From contig NZ_JAIBKA010000006.1 in NCBI RefSeq assembly GCF_022603395.1, forward strand, positions 1 through 64,000: DNA of 64,000 bases. Reading direction: 5' to 3'. Below the pieces are notes generated by a model. It did no database searches. It was not told where the DNA came from and worked only from the letters and a program-made list of their open reading frames with translations. Positions 37,394 to 46,637 of this stretch are shown here, in pieces. Source of the DNA: Desulfoferrobacter suflitae. GTDB lineage: Bacteria > Desulfobacterota > Syntrophobacteria > Syntrophobacterales > Syntrophobacteraceae. Each line of letters starts with the position of its first letter. Position 1 is the stretch's first letter. Both the position numbers and the translations under genes were made by a program.

Positions 37394-37954
37394 ATGAAAG
37401 AAGAGAAAAGAAGCACATCCGGCCGGACGATGTTGGGAGGACTGTTTTTCATTGCCGGTTTAATCGTGGCCTTAATTGTGGGTTGGGTCGTCTTTCCCAA
37501 GGTCCTTTACTCGCAAAAGACTCAGCCCATGAACTTCAGTCACGCAGCACATGAGGACAGTGCTTGTGAGGATTGCCACTATTTTCTGCCGGACGGCTCT
37601 TACTCCGGAACCCCTGGCATCGAAAACTGCCGGCAGTGCCATGAAGAACCCATGACGGATTCAGAACAAGAGCGCATTCTGGTGGAAGAATACATTCAGA
37701 AGGACCGCGAGATTCCCTGGCTGGTTTATGGGTGGCAACCGGACAACGTTTATTTCAGCCATGCGCCGCACCAGGCCGCCGAACTGGAGTGCGTGCAGTG
37801 TCATCGCGATGTCACGGCGGATGAAGAGAAGCTCCCGATTTTATATGAAAACAGGTGGACAGGTTACAGCAAATCAACAATGAAAATGGTCGAATGCGAA
37901 AAGTGCCATGCTGAGCGGGGCGCAAGCAATGCCTGCCAGACGTGTCACAAATAG
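37394..37954 (+). CDS. qrcA: Menaquinone reductase complex, multihaem cytochrome c subunit QrcA
   Basis: 186 aa. An N-terminal helix (about 13-35) serves as signal anchor to the periplasmic face. Five CXXCH haem motifs are visible (CEDCH, CRQCH, CVQCH, CEKCH, CQTCH), and several extra His in FSHAAH and FSHAPH can act as distal ligands. In Desulfovibrio, QrcA (reported as hexahaem) takes electrons from periplasmic type I cytochrome c3 and passes them through QrcBCD to menaquinone. First gene of qrcABCD; ATG 37394 with GAGG 9 bases upstream. Confidence 0.9.
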   Translation: MKEEKRSTSGRTMLGGLFFIAGLIVALIVGWVVFPKVLYSQKTQPMNFSHAAHEDSACEDCHYFLPDGSYSGTPGIENCRQCHEEPMTDSEQERILVEEYIQKDREIPWLVYGWQPDNVYFSHAPHQAAELECVQCHRDVTADEEKLPILYENRWTGYSKSTMKMVECEKCHAERGASNACQTCHK

Positions 37955-38021
37955 CGGCCGCGTTTTCTGATGGATATCCCTGGCTTGGGACATTAGCTGC
38001 CTTACTGAGAGGGTTAATGGC

Positions 38022-40433
38022 ATGAAATTTGGTCGTAGAGCATTTCTACAATTTGCTGCGGGCGCGGTGGGGGGCACCCTCCTGTCTCCATTGCCGTGGA
38101 AACTGGCAGACGATTCTGCTATTTGGAGCCAGAACTGGTCCTGGCGGCCATCCCCTGAAAGAGGCTTGGTCAGCAAAGTGCCGAGCACTTGCCTCTTTTG
38201 CGACGGCGGTTGTGGAATCCAGGTGCACCTGGTGAACAAGAAAAACGCCATTTACATCGAAGGAAATGCCGCCAATCCCGTCAACCAGGGCGGCGTATGC
38301 CCTTTGGCGGCATCCGGATGCCAGTTTCTCTACGCACCCTACCGGGTCTCACAACCGCTGAAGCAAACCAAGGCACGTGGCGATGCCAGCGGCTTTCAGC
38401 CGATCAGTTGGGAACAGGCTATCGGTGAGGTCGGCGCGGCACTCGGTAAAATGCGGACGAGCGGCAATTCCCAGGGACTTGCCGGCATCAGCGGTCGCCC
38501 CCGGAGCAGTATGTTCCATTTGTGGCGGCAATTCTTCTCCGCCTACGGTTCACCCAACCTGTTTCAAATGCCGAGCCATGCGGACAGTCTTGAACTGGCC
38601 TGCATGCTCACACTGGGGCACGAGGCGACTCCCGCATTTGCCCTGGAGCGGGCCAGCTATGTGTTGAGCTTTGGTGCCAACCTGCTCGAAGGCTGGGGCG
38701 CCCCCGCCCGCATGCAATCGGTCTTCGGACAGTGGAGGCAGGAACGGGCGGGAATCGCCCAACCCAAGATTGTGCAGATCGAACCGCGCCTTTCCCTGAC
38801 CGCGACCAAGGCGGATGAATGGATCGCCGTAAAGCCGGGCACGCAATGTGCCCTGGCTCTGGGCATAGCCCATGTGATGATTAAGAACCATCTGTACGAT
38901 GACTTTTTCATGACCAGCCAGGTGGTTGGCTTTGAAGACTGGATCGATGCCGGCGGAAACACCAGGCAGGGATTCAAGAGTCTGGTCATGCAGAACTATG
39001 CGCCCGCTCAGGTCGCTGAATGGACGGGCGTGGCGGCGGCAAGAATTGAAGAAATTGCAGGACAGTTTGCAGCCCAGGAATACGCGGTCGCCATTTGGGG
39101 CGAAGACGGCGGGAAAACCCCCGACAATATCTATTCGGATCTCAGCTTCCTGGCTTTGAATTTGCTCAAGGGCAACATGCAGCCGGGCGGTATGGTTTCC
39201 CTGGTACCTCCGGTTCCCCTGGAAGTCCTTCCCGAAGTCCAGATGGACCAATGGGCTTATCGAGGGTTGCAGCAACCCAGGCTGGATTTGACTCAAACCA
39301 GACAGCTGCCGCTGCCGGGGAATGGGCTGTATGCTTTCCTGGATACAATCAATCGCGGGGGATCCCCTTATTCTGTTGAGATGTTGATGATTTATGAAGC
39401 CAATCCAGTGTACAGCCTGGCTGAAAACCGTCTCATCAAGGAAGCTCTGGGAAAAATCAGCAGCGTCGTCACCTTCACCTCCTACATGGACGAAACCGCG
39501 CTGCAGGCCGACCTTATTCTGCCCAATCACATGGCTCTTGAGCGCTACGATGACGTGATCGGTCTGCCGGGCGTTCCGTACGCATATTATGCGGTGTCCA
39601 GGCCTGTTCTGCCACCCCGCCTGCAAACCAAACACACGGGGGACGTAATCCTGGCACTGGCGGCAACGATTGGAGGAACCGTCAAAGGTTCCCTGCCGTG
39701 GAAAAATTTCGAAGCGTTTTTGCAGAGTCGCGTCAAAGGGCTTGCCGCGGCAGGAACCGGCGCCCTTGCCGGCAAGCCCGGTGTGCAACCCTGGGCGCTG
39801 CAATCCGGGCAGGCGCCCAAGAGCAACTACAAGAACCCCAAAGACCTGTGGAACAAATTGACGTCCGGGCTGTGCTGGTACGGCCCCCCCGTTGATGCGC
39901 TGCAGCAGATCAACACCGCATCGGGCAAATATGAGCTGGCTTGCGTCTCGCTGCAAAACAGGGGCGTCAATGTGGAGGACGCCGCCGTCTACCTCCCCCA
40001 TTTTGCCCCCCTCACACCCTCTGGCGACGCACAGGCTTTTCCCCTGCTCATGATGGGGTACCGCCGTCTCAATATTTCCAGTGAGTACTTGGCCAATCCA
40101 CCCTTCATGACCAAGACCCTGTGGGACTTTTTGCTCAAGGGCAATGACCTGTTCGTGGAGATTCATCCGGAAACCGCCAAGTCTTTGGGACTGAAGCAGG
40201 GTGATCGAGCCACTCTGACGACTCCTGAAGGGGAAGTTAAAGTGCGTATTCGCATTTTTGCGGGTGCACACCCTGGCACCGTTTGTGTGGTGCATGGGCT
40301 GGGACATACGGCCTACGATGAATACATCCAAGATAAAGGGATCAATATAAACGATATCATTGAAGTGCAAATGGATCCCATCACCGGCATGGGAACGGTT
40401 TGGGCAACCCGCGCCCAATTGGCTCGCGCTTAA
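38022..40433 (+). CDS. qrcB: Menaquinone reductase complex, molybdopterin-oxidoreductase-like subunit QrcB
   Basis: 803 aa. The twin-arginine signal (GRRAFLQFAAGA) is at 4-15, so it is exported folded. A [4Fe-4S] motif has Cys57, Cys60, Cys64 and Cys93. The rest follows the CISM molybdopterin-oxidoreductase fold, ending in the cofactor-binding-type domain with EIHPETAKSLGLKQGDRATL and VHGLGHTAYDEY. In Desulfovibrio Qrc this subunit is reported to lack molybdenum and serves as electron conduit. GAGAGGG is 8 bases before ATG. It lies 67 bases after qrcA and 12 before qrcC. Confidence 0.9.
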   Translation: MKFGRRAFLQFAAGAVGGTLLSPLPWKLADDSAIWSQNWSWRPSPERGLVSKVPSTCLFCDGGCGIQVHLVNKKNAIYIEGNAANPVNQGGVCPLAASGCQFLYAPYRVSQPLKQTKARGDASGFQPISWEQAIGEVGAALGKMRTSGNSQGLAGISGRPRSSMFHLWRQFFSAYGSPNLFQMPSHADSLELACMLTLGHEATPAFALERASYVLSFGANLLEGWGAPARMQSVFGQWRQERAGIAQPKIVQIEPRLSLTATKADEWIAVKPGTQCALALGIAHVMIKNHLYDDFFMTSQVVGFEDWIDAGGNTRQGFKSLVMQNYAPAQVAEWTGVAAARIEEIAGQFAAQEYAVAIWGEDGGKTPDNIYSDLSFLALNLLKGNMQPGGMVSLVPPVPLEVLPEVQMDQWAYRGLQQPRLDLTQTRQLPLPGNGLYAFLDTINRGGSPYSVEMLMIYEANPVYSLAENRLIKEALGKISSVVTFTSYMDETALQADLILPNHMALERYDDVIGLPGVPYAYYAVSRPVLPPRLQTKHTGDVILALAATIGGTVKGSLPWKNFEAFLQSRVKGLAAAGTGALAGKPGVQPWALQSGQAPKSNYKNPKDLWNKLTSGLCWYGPPVDALQQINTASGKYELACVSLQNRGVNVEDAAVYLPHFAPLTPSGDAQAFPLLMMGYRRLNISSEYLANPPFMTKTLWDFLLKGNDLFVEIHPETAKSLGLKQGDRATLTTPEGEVKVRIRIFAGAHPGTVCVVHGLGHTAYDEYIQDKGININDIIEVQMDPITGMGTVWATRAQLARA

Positions 40434-40445
40434 GGGGGGTAATCT

Positions 40446-41198
40446 GTGAGTGACAATGGACATACGCAAAGCGGTGTTCTCTATGGAATGGCGATCGATT
40501 TGGACAAGTGCACCGGGTGCATGGCCTGTAGTGTAGCGTGCCAGGCAGAGAACAACATATCATTCCGCCCCGATGAGTCCAATAAGCTTCGGTCGATCAC
40601 CTGGATGGAAGTGTACTACCTGGACAATGGTGCCGAGCACCCGGACTACCGGTTCAGCTATTTGCCGCGACCCTGCATGCACTGCAATGCACCTCATCAT
40701 TCACCCTGCACCTTCGTCTGTCCGGTCAATGCCACGGTGCGAGATGAAGCAACAGGCATTGTCGGGCACATATACCCGCGCTGTATCGGCTGCCGCTACT
40801 GCATGGTGGCTTGTCCTTACCATGCGAGGGATTTCAACTGGTGGGACCCGGCCTGGCCCGAGCCCATGGAGCAGATGCTCAGCCCAAAAGTCAGTACCAG
40901 GATGCGCGGGGTAGTGGAAAAATGCAGTTTTTGCAGCCATCGGCTGAACGCTGCACGTTCCAAAGCTTATCTGGACGGCCTTGAAATGAGTGAAGTGACC
41001 TACACGCCGGCTTGTGTTGAAGCCTGCCCGAGCCAAGCCATTGCCTTTGGCAATCTCTTGGATGAGCACAGTGAAGTGGCCAGGTTGGCCAAAAGTGAAC
41101 GCGCTTTCCGCTTGCTCAGCAAGCTCAACACGGAACCCAAGGTCTACTATCTCAGCCGTCACCCATGGCTGCATAATCTGGCCAATGCAAGCCTGTAA
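40446..41198 (+). CDS. qrcC: Menaquinone reductase complex, iron-sulfur subunit QrcC
   Basis: 250 aa. Four Cys clusters of the periplasmic DmsB/NrfC type are seen: KCTGCMACSVACQ, CMHCNAPHHSPCTFVCP, CIGCRYCMVACPY, and CSFC with CVEACPS. They would hold a chain of FeS centres between QrcB and QrcD. The start is GTG at 40446 with AAGGGGGG 6 bases upstream. It lacks its own signal and likely travels with QrcB through Tat. Confidence 0.92.
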   Translation: MSDNGHTQSGVLYGMAIDLDKCTGCMACSVACQAENNISFRPDESNKLRSITWMEVYYLDNGAEHPDYRFSYLPRPCMHCNAPHHSPCTFVCPVNATVRDEATGIVGHIYPRCIGCRYCMVACPYHARDFNWWDPAWPEPMEQMLSPKVSTRMRGVVEKCSFCSHRLNAARSKAYLDGLEMSEVTYTPACVEACPSQAIAFGNLLDEHSEVARLAKSERAFRLLSKLNTEPKVYYLSRHPWLHNLANASL

Positions 41199-41294
41199 GC
41201 GGGATGAAGTGGATAAATTTGCGGTCCGAGAGCTAGTATAGCAACCCGCCCGGAGGGCGCTGACCTGAGACTTTCAATACATGAGGGGATGCGG

Positions 41295-42539
41295 ATGGAT
41301 AAGGCATTGATTCCTGATGGAGTTAAGCGTAGCCCATTTCCGGTTTTCGCAGGATGGTTACTGGTGCTGTTCGCTGTAATCGGCTGGGGTGTCTACGCAG
41401 GGATCGTAGTCCTCCTGAAGGCTTTGAACGTTACTGGACTGAACGATTACTTCGGATTTGGATTCTACATCACCATCGACCTGGCTATAATCGCTCTGGG
41501 GGCTGGTGCGTTCTTTTCCGGTTTCCTGTTTTATGGGATGTCACGCTTCTTTCCGGCCTTAAAAGAGCTCTACAAGATCATCAATCTCGCCGTAGTGGTC
41601 GGTTTTGTCTGTTATACAGGCGCCCTGGCCGTTTTGTTGCTGGAAATCGGTCAGCCTCTGCGCGGCTGGTTTGGATACTGGCATGCTAATGTGCATTCCA
41701 TGCTCACCGAAGTGATCTTTTGTATTTCCTGTTATGCCATTGTGCTGGTCATTGAGTTCGTGCCGCTCATCCTGGAAAACCGCAAACTGGATGCCATCAA
41801 GCCTTTGCATCTGTTCGGTCATTCACTGCACGAAATTATGGCGATTTTTGCCTTGACCGGGACTTTTCTCAGTTTTTTTCACCAGGGATCCCTGGGTGGA
41901 GTCGCCGGCGTTCTGTTCGGCAGACCGTTCGCCTACCGAACCGGTTTCTTTATCTGGCCGTGGACTTTCTTCCTGTTTATTCTGTCCGCCGTCGCCTCCG
42001 GCCCTGCCTTCACCGCCCTGATCTGCCGAACCATTGAAAAGGCCGGCAGGAAGCAACTGGTAGACCGCAGCGTGTACGATCTCATCGCTAAAATCGTGGC
42101 CGCCTTTCTCTCAATCTACATGGTCTTGAAAATCGCCGACACCCTCTATTGGGCGCTCGATTTGGCCCCAAGCTTCGGCTTTAAATTGACCGACTTTTAC
42201 CGCGAGCCTTACGGAATTTGGTTGCTTGTCGTTGAATTGATCGTGTGCGGAATCATTCCCGCCATAATGTTGCTCATTCCCCAAGCCAGGGCACGCAACG
42301 GACTGCTCTTTACCGCCTTTGCCCTCACCTGCATCGGCGTCGTGATCAACCGTTTTGTCATGACCGTACAAGCTCTCGCCGTCCCGGTCATGCCGTTTGA
42401 CAGCTGGCAGGTCTACATCCCCACCATGTACGAGTATGCCCCGGGTATCGCCATGCTGGCCTATTGCGCCCTGGTGATCTCGCTGGCCTACCGCTACTTG
42501 CCGCTGTTCCCGCGAGAAAAGGAATTGAACCCGCACTAG
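41295..42539 (+). CDS. qrcD: Menaquinone reductase complex, NrfD-type membrane subunit QrcD
   Basis: 414 aa with about ten membrane helices and the NrfD/PsrC pattern. It binds the quinone in the inner membrane. The ATG at 41295 is preceded by GAGGGG with 6-base spacing; the ATG at 41289 abuts that site and is less likely. It closes the conserved qrcABCD order; a terminator-like hairpin follows at 42604-42653. Confidence 0.92.
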   Translation: MDKALIPDGVKRSPFPVFAGWLLVLFAVIGWGVYAGIVVLLKALNVTGLNDYFGFGFYITIDLAIIALGAGAFFSGFLFYGMSRFFPALKELYKIINLAVVVGFVCYTGALAVLLLEIGQPLRGWFGYWHANVHSMLTEVIFCISCYAIVLVIEFVPLILENRKLDAIKPLHLFGHSLHEIMAIFALTGTFLSFFHQGSLGGVAGVLFGRPFAYRTGFFIWPWTFFLFILSAVASGPAFTALICRTIEKAGRKQLVDRSVYDLIAKIVAAFLSIYMVLKIADTLYWALDLAPSFGFKLTDFYREPYGIWLLVVELIVCGIIPAIMLLIPQARARNGLLFTAFALTCIGVVINRFVMTVQALAVPVMPFDSWQVYIPTMYEYAPGIAMLAYCALVISLAYRYLPLFPREKELNPH

Positions 42540-42854
42540 CCCATCGCGGGTTTGTCACTACCCGGCCGAGCGACAAACCGTGTCATGTCTGCTGGATCCA
42601 TCGAGCGCCTTATGGGATGGCATCATCACTTCCTGTAGGGCGCTGGTTTTTTTCTCGGGGATGCCGCCCCGTCACTGAAAAATATCGGCAGCGATGCTTT
42701 GAAAAGCCGGCCGGACCGGTTAATATATTTTCGCCAACGGCGGCAGCCGCAAGGCATGTAGGAGGAAAGTGTTTTCGTTTGACACTCTCCGGGCCGGGTG
42801 TTAGCCTGGAGACATTCCACAAGTTAACTATTTGCAGCGATTGAATCGAGAGCC
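42540..42854. other. 315-base gap between qrcD and downstream membrane-protein gene
   Basis: Contains the terminator candidate above and no supported gene. A promoter for the next gene may be at its right end, but no consensus is clear. Confidence 0.5.
42604..42653 (+). terminator. Candidate Rho-independent terminator after qrcD
   Basis: AGCGCC (42604-42609) and GGCGCT (42639-42644) close a long hairpin, followed by a run of seven T at 42647-42653. It separates qrcD from two small membrane-protein genes. Confidence 0.55.
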
Positions 42855-43634
42855 ATGTCACAGAAAGTGCGCCTACTGGATCTTTTCGAGGGTAAACGTT
42901 ACCAGAAAATTGTTTTGACGATTGCCGTGCTGGCATTCCTTGTGCTGGAGTTGCTGATTTATCTGGCCGCCGCCAGCCAGGCCGGACAGAAGACGCGTGT
43001 CGTGGTAACCGACCACAACGGCGCGATCAAATACGAGACCGCGGGGACCTCCTTAACCAGCTATGAGCGGATGACCTTCGAAAATACCTTTGGTCCCCTG
43101 GAAAATTACCAGATCCAGATTCAAACCGACTCACAACCGTTCCCTTTCCGGGCCTGGTTGTCGGCAGCGGTCGGTATTCCCGTCGGCCTGGTGCTGCTCG
43201 TCTCCTTTGTGGTCAAAGTGTACCTCAACCTCCTCTACGGCGAAGAGAAGGACAAACCCCAGAGCGATTCCGAATCTGCAACGACCAATCGGTTTGGATC
43301 CCTGTTCCATCTCTTCAATGGGTTTTCCATTTTTCATGTTGGCTTTTTTCTGGTGGTCGCTGTGCTGCTCCTGTGGATGGTGCCAAACTTTTTGGGGGAC
43401 TTTCTCAAAATCAGCATCGTGACCATCCGAGAATTCAAATGGTTTTTTTTGGGAGCTTCCCTGTTCATTGCGTTCCTGGTGACCTGGGTCATTTTTCTGC
43501 GCTACAAGCTATCGAAGAAAATGCTGGAAAATCAACTTGATATCGAAAAATTTCGGGTCGAAAAACAGCTGCTCATACAGGCCGAATCGCCTCCGCTGCT
43601 GCCCGGCTCCATCAATGAAGCTCAAGAGCAATGA
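42855..43634 (+). CDS. Membrane protein of unknown function downstream of qrc operon
   Basis: 259 aa with about four membrane helices (near 20-42, 105-125, 160-180, 193-213). A 60-residue periplasmic loop follows helix 1 (VVVTDHNGAIKYETAG). A charged cytoplasmic tail is predicted coiled coil. No known domain. It sits right after qrcABCD on the same strand and 30 bases before another small membrane protein, so it may assist or regulate the complex. That link is inferred from position. Confidence 0.65.
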   Translation: MSQKVRLLDLFEGKRYQKIVLTIAVLAFLVLELLIYLAAASQAGQKTRVVVTDHNGAIKYETAGTSLTSYERMTFENTFGPLENYQIQIQTDSQPFPFRAWLSAAVGIPVGLVLLVSFVVKVYLNLLYGEEKDKPQSDSESATTNRFGSLFHLFNGFSIFHVGFFLVVAVLLLWMVPNFLGDFLKISIVTIREFKWFFLGASLFIAFLVTWVIFLRYKLSKKMLENQLDIEKFRVEKQLLIQAESPPLLPGSINEAQEQ

Positions 43635-43664
43635 GCCCCAGAGCTTTTCTCAAGGTAGGATAGC

Positions 43665-44093
43665 ATGTTGTTGAATCGTTTGTTCAGACGAAAGCAAAAA
43701 GTGGTAGAAGAGGAAAGCCGTGAGACAGATATTAATCAGGGCATTTACTACCTGTATATGATCATCATCCTGCAGGTCTTCTTTGTTCTGGCGCTGGTCG
43801 GAATCATCATGGCCATCGGCAAGGTACTGGCGACACCCATGTGGGTCTTTCTGGCTGCGCTGATGATGGGGATCGGCGGATGCGTCTACATTTATCGCAA
43901 GGCCCGCAGGCAGTTTCAGAGATTACGCGAGGCCATCAGTAAGGTCGATCTTTCCGATCGCAACTATGAGATAAGCTTCATGGGAGGAGTCCTCACCATG
44001 CGCGTGGAACAGAATCCGCGTCGCCTGTTGGAAGCTCCGCCCGCGGCACCGATCATGGATGCGGAAACGTTGGAGTCACAGCCGACCCGATAG
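43665..44093 (+). CDS. Small two-helix membrane protein of unknown function
   Basis: 142 aa. A basic N-terminus (LFRRKQK), two membrane helices (about 33-53 and 59-77) and an amphipathic cytoplasmic tail. AAGGTAGGA just upstream of ATG 43665. It likely forms an operon with the preceding gene. No family recognised. It converges with nadB (stops 2 bases apart). Confidence 0.6.
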   Translation: MLLNRLFRRKQKVVEEESRETDINQGIYYLYMIIILQVFFVLALVGIIMAIGKVLATPMWVFLAALMMGIGGCVYIYRKARRQFQRLREAISKVDLSDRNYEISFMGGVLTMRVEQNPRRLLEAPPAAPIMDAETLESQPTR

Positions 44094-44095
44094 TT

Positions 44096-45781
44096 TTAGA
44101 GTGCGACGCAGAGGACCTTTTTCCAATCCAGCGCCGCATAGAGGAAATCCTCAGCCTGATATTGCAGGATCGTGTCATGCCGGCAATTGAGGTCATCTTT
44201 GGCGGGATGATCCAGGTTGTAGTGCAACCCTCTGCTCTCCTTGCGCCGTATCGCACAGCGAATGATCAACTCGGCCACCAGCGCCAGGTTCTGCAACTCG
44301 ACCAGGTCGTTGTTGACCCTGATATACGGCATGTGCTCTTTGATCTCGTGGCGTATCTGTTCCATGTGATTTCTTGCCAGAGCCAGCCTTTTGTCGGTTC
44401 TTACGATTCCCACATAATTCCACATCAGACGGCGGATGATATCCCAGTTATGGGCAATGAGCACCATTTCGCTCTGCGCGTTGTTGCCGTTTGGCACTGC
44501 TGAACTGGACCACCTGGGAACCTCGGGAACGCGCTGCTTGCGCCATTGTTCCAGATGTTGAGTGCAATGGAGCGCCGCCTCGTGAGCGAACACCATCGCT
44601 TCCAGAAGAGAGTTGCTTGCCAGCCTGTTGGCTCCATGGAGGCCGGTGCAGGCGCACTCGCCAATGGCGTAGAGGCGCTTCAAAGAGGTCTGGCCGTGCC
44701 GATCGGTGACGACTCCGCCGCACATATAATGGGCCGCCGGCACCACCGGGATGGGGTCCTTGGTGATGTCAATACCGAAGGAGAGGCATTTCTGGTAGAT
44801 ATTTGGGAAGCGATTCTTGACAAATTCTGCATCAAGATGGGTGATATCCAAAAAAACGCAGTCATCTCCAGATTTTTTCATCTCCGTATCGATGGCTCGA
44901 GCGACCACATCGCGGAACGCCAGATCTTTGAGCGGATGGTATTCTTCCATGAAAGCTCTGCCGCGCCTGTCGATGAGGCGGCCGCCCTCGCCCCTTACCG
45001 CCTCAGAGATCAAAAAGTTTTTTGCCTGAGGATGGTACAGACAGGTGGGATGAAACTGCACAAACTCAAGGTTGGCCAGCTTGGCGCCGGCCCTGTAGGC
45101 GATGGCAACGCCGTCGCCTGTGGCCACGTCGGGGTTACTGGTATAAAGATAAATCTTGCCCGTCCCACCGGTGCAGAGGAGTACGGCGCTTGCCAGGAAA
45201 TTGTGGATTTCGCCGCCGGCACTGTCCAGAATATAGGCCCCGCGACAGGTGCTCTCCTGCCCGACGGCGATGGATCCGGCGCGGATCGAATGCTCCTCGA
45301 CGATTAAATCCAGCGCCAGCCAGTTTTCATAGATCTGGATATTGGTATTGGCTTCGGCTGCCGCCACCAGAGCTTTCTCCACCGCCTGTCCGGTCATGTC
45401 CTGAGCGTGAATGATGCGATTGCGGCTGTGGCCTCCCTCACGCCCCAGATCAAACGGCGCACCTCCGGTTGAATTGGGATTGAATTGAACGCCCAACTCG
45501 ATCAATTCACGAATTCGATCCGGCCCTGAGCGCACAACGTTTTCCACCACGTCCGGATGGCACAGTCCATCGCCCGCATTGAGCGTGTCCTGCAGGTGAA
45601 GTTGGAAGGAATCGTCCGGACCCAGCACCGAGGCAATTCCTCCCTGGGCGTAATTGGTGCTGGTCTCCAGCCGATCCTTTTTGGTCACTACCGCAACCGT
45701 CCCATGTCTTGCCGCCTTGAGAGCGAAGCTCAGGCCGGCAATGCCGCTGCCAATCACAAGAAAATCACATGCATAATCCAT
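44096..45781 (-). CDS. nadB: L-aspartate oxidase
   Basis: 561 aa flavoprotein. It oxidises L-aspartate to iminoaspartate for NAD synthesis; in anaerobes fumarate can be the acceptor. FAD site VIGSGIAGLSFALKAA, then GGIASV, the GGHSRNRIIHAQDMTG active-site stretch, FVQFHPTCLY, and the LHGANRLASNSLLEAMV block all match. Its helical C-terminal domain distinguishes it from nothing more than SdhA/FrdA relatives, but the overall pattern is NadB. nadA and nadC are not in the window. Confidence 0.95.
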   Translation of the reverse strand: MDYACDFLVIGSGIAGLSFALKAARHGTVAVVTKKDRLETSTNYAQGGIASVLGPDDSFQLHLQDTLNAGDGLCHPDVVENVVRSGPDRIRELIELGVQFNPNSTGGAPFDLGREGGHSRNRIIHAQDMTGQAVEKALVAAAEANTNIQIYENWLALDLIVEEHSIRAGSIAVGQESTCRGAYILDSAGGEIHNFLASAVLLCTGGTGKIYLYTSNPDVATGDGVAIAYRAGAKLANLEFVQFHPTCLYHPQAKNFLISEAVRGEGGRLIDRRGRAFMEEYHPLKDLAFRDVVARAIDTEMKKSGDDCVFLDITHLDAEFVKNRFPNIYQKCLSFGIDITKDPIPVVPAAHYMCGGVVTDRHGQTSLKRLYAIGECACTGLHGANRLASNSLLEAMVFAHEAALHCTQHLEQWRKQRVPEVPRWSSSAVPNGNNAQSEMVLIAHNWDIIRRLMWNYVGIVRTDKRLALARNHMEQIRHEIKEHMPYIRVNNDLVELQNLALVAELIIRCAIRRKESRGLHYNLDHPAKDDLNCRHDTILQYQAEDFLYAALDWKKVLCVAL

Positions 45782-45967
45782 TGGGGGCTCTCTTATATTT
45801 TTCCATCAGTTCGGTTACAATTGGCCACGCAAATTTGCTCGGACGATTTCCCGCAGGGCTTCTCCGCCTGCTTGACACTGGTCAGCCTATTCTATAAGTA
45901 GGGCTTTGTAAAGTTTGACGATTAGTCTATCACATGGGAACCGCGAACCGACAGACAATGGATTGCC

Positions 45968-46630
45968 ATGGACAACGTTCGAAGTCTTTCAAACATTGCG
46001 CACAACTCGACACATTTCAACACCATCAAAGTAGTGGTATTCGATTGTGACGGAGTTTTGTTCGATTCCAAGGAAGCCAACATACGCTTCTACAGTCATG
46101 TGATGCAACAGGTCGGTCATCATGGCATTCGGCCGGAGCAACGCGAATACATTCATATGCATCCGGTGCGTCAATCATTGCTTTACCTGCTGGGGCCCGG
46201 TCCCCGCTATGAAGAGGCCGTCAGGTATTGCCGGACCATAGATTTCAGTCAGTTCAACGAATATATGCAGTGCGAACCCGGCCTCATAGAAACCCTCGAG
46301 TTTGTCAAGAAGTCATACCGGGTTGCGCTGGCGACCAATCGGACGGTCTCTACCCGAGACATACTCGCTCACTTCGGCCTGGACCATTATTTTGATCTGG
46401 TTGTCTCAGCTTCCGATGTGTGCCACCCGAAGCCCCACCCCGAGAGCATGGAAAGAATATTCAGGGAGTTTTCGGCCTCATCGGAAGAAATTTTGTACGT
46501 CGGCGACTCCGCCGTCGATGAAGCGTTCGCCGCAGCGACCGGTGTATTTTTTGTCGCCTATAAGAACTCTAAACTCCGGGCACACCTGCATATCAGTCAT
46601 TTCAAGGAATTGTTGGCGGTACTCTCGTAG
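45968..46630 (+). CDS. HAD-superfamily phosphatase, phosphoglycolate-phosphatase-like
   Basis: 220 aa. Motif I VVFDCDGVLFDSKEAN, motif II LATNRT, motif III Lys in CHPKPHPESM, and motif IV YVGDSAVDEAFA are intact, with a C1 helical cap. Likely a small-phosphoester phosphatase. The next gene follows after 7 bases, so the two form an operon. Confidence 0.85.
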   Translation: MDNVRSLSNIAHNSTHFNTIKVVVFDCDGVLFDSKEANIRFYSHVMQQVGHHGIRPEQREYIHMHPVRQSLLYLLGPGPRYEEAVRYCRTIDFSQFNEYMQCEPGLIETLEFVKKSYRVALATNRTVSTRDILAHFGLDHYFDLVVSASDVCHPKPHPESMERIFREFSASSEEILYVGDSAVDEAFAAATGVFFVAYKNSKLRAHLHISHFKELLAVLS

Positions 46631-46637
46631 GGAACGT

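Noticed and set aside
38550-40469. 639-codon minus-strand frame opposite qrcB
   Set aside because: Antisense shadow of qrcB, whose FeS and Tat motifs are clear.
46302-46637. 5' extension of the TraB-like frame into the HAD gene
   Set aside because: Runs out of frame through a well-supported HAD gene; the ATG at 46638 with its ribosome site is better.
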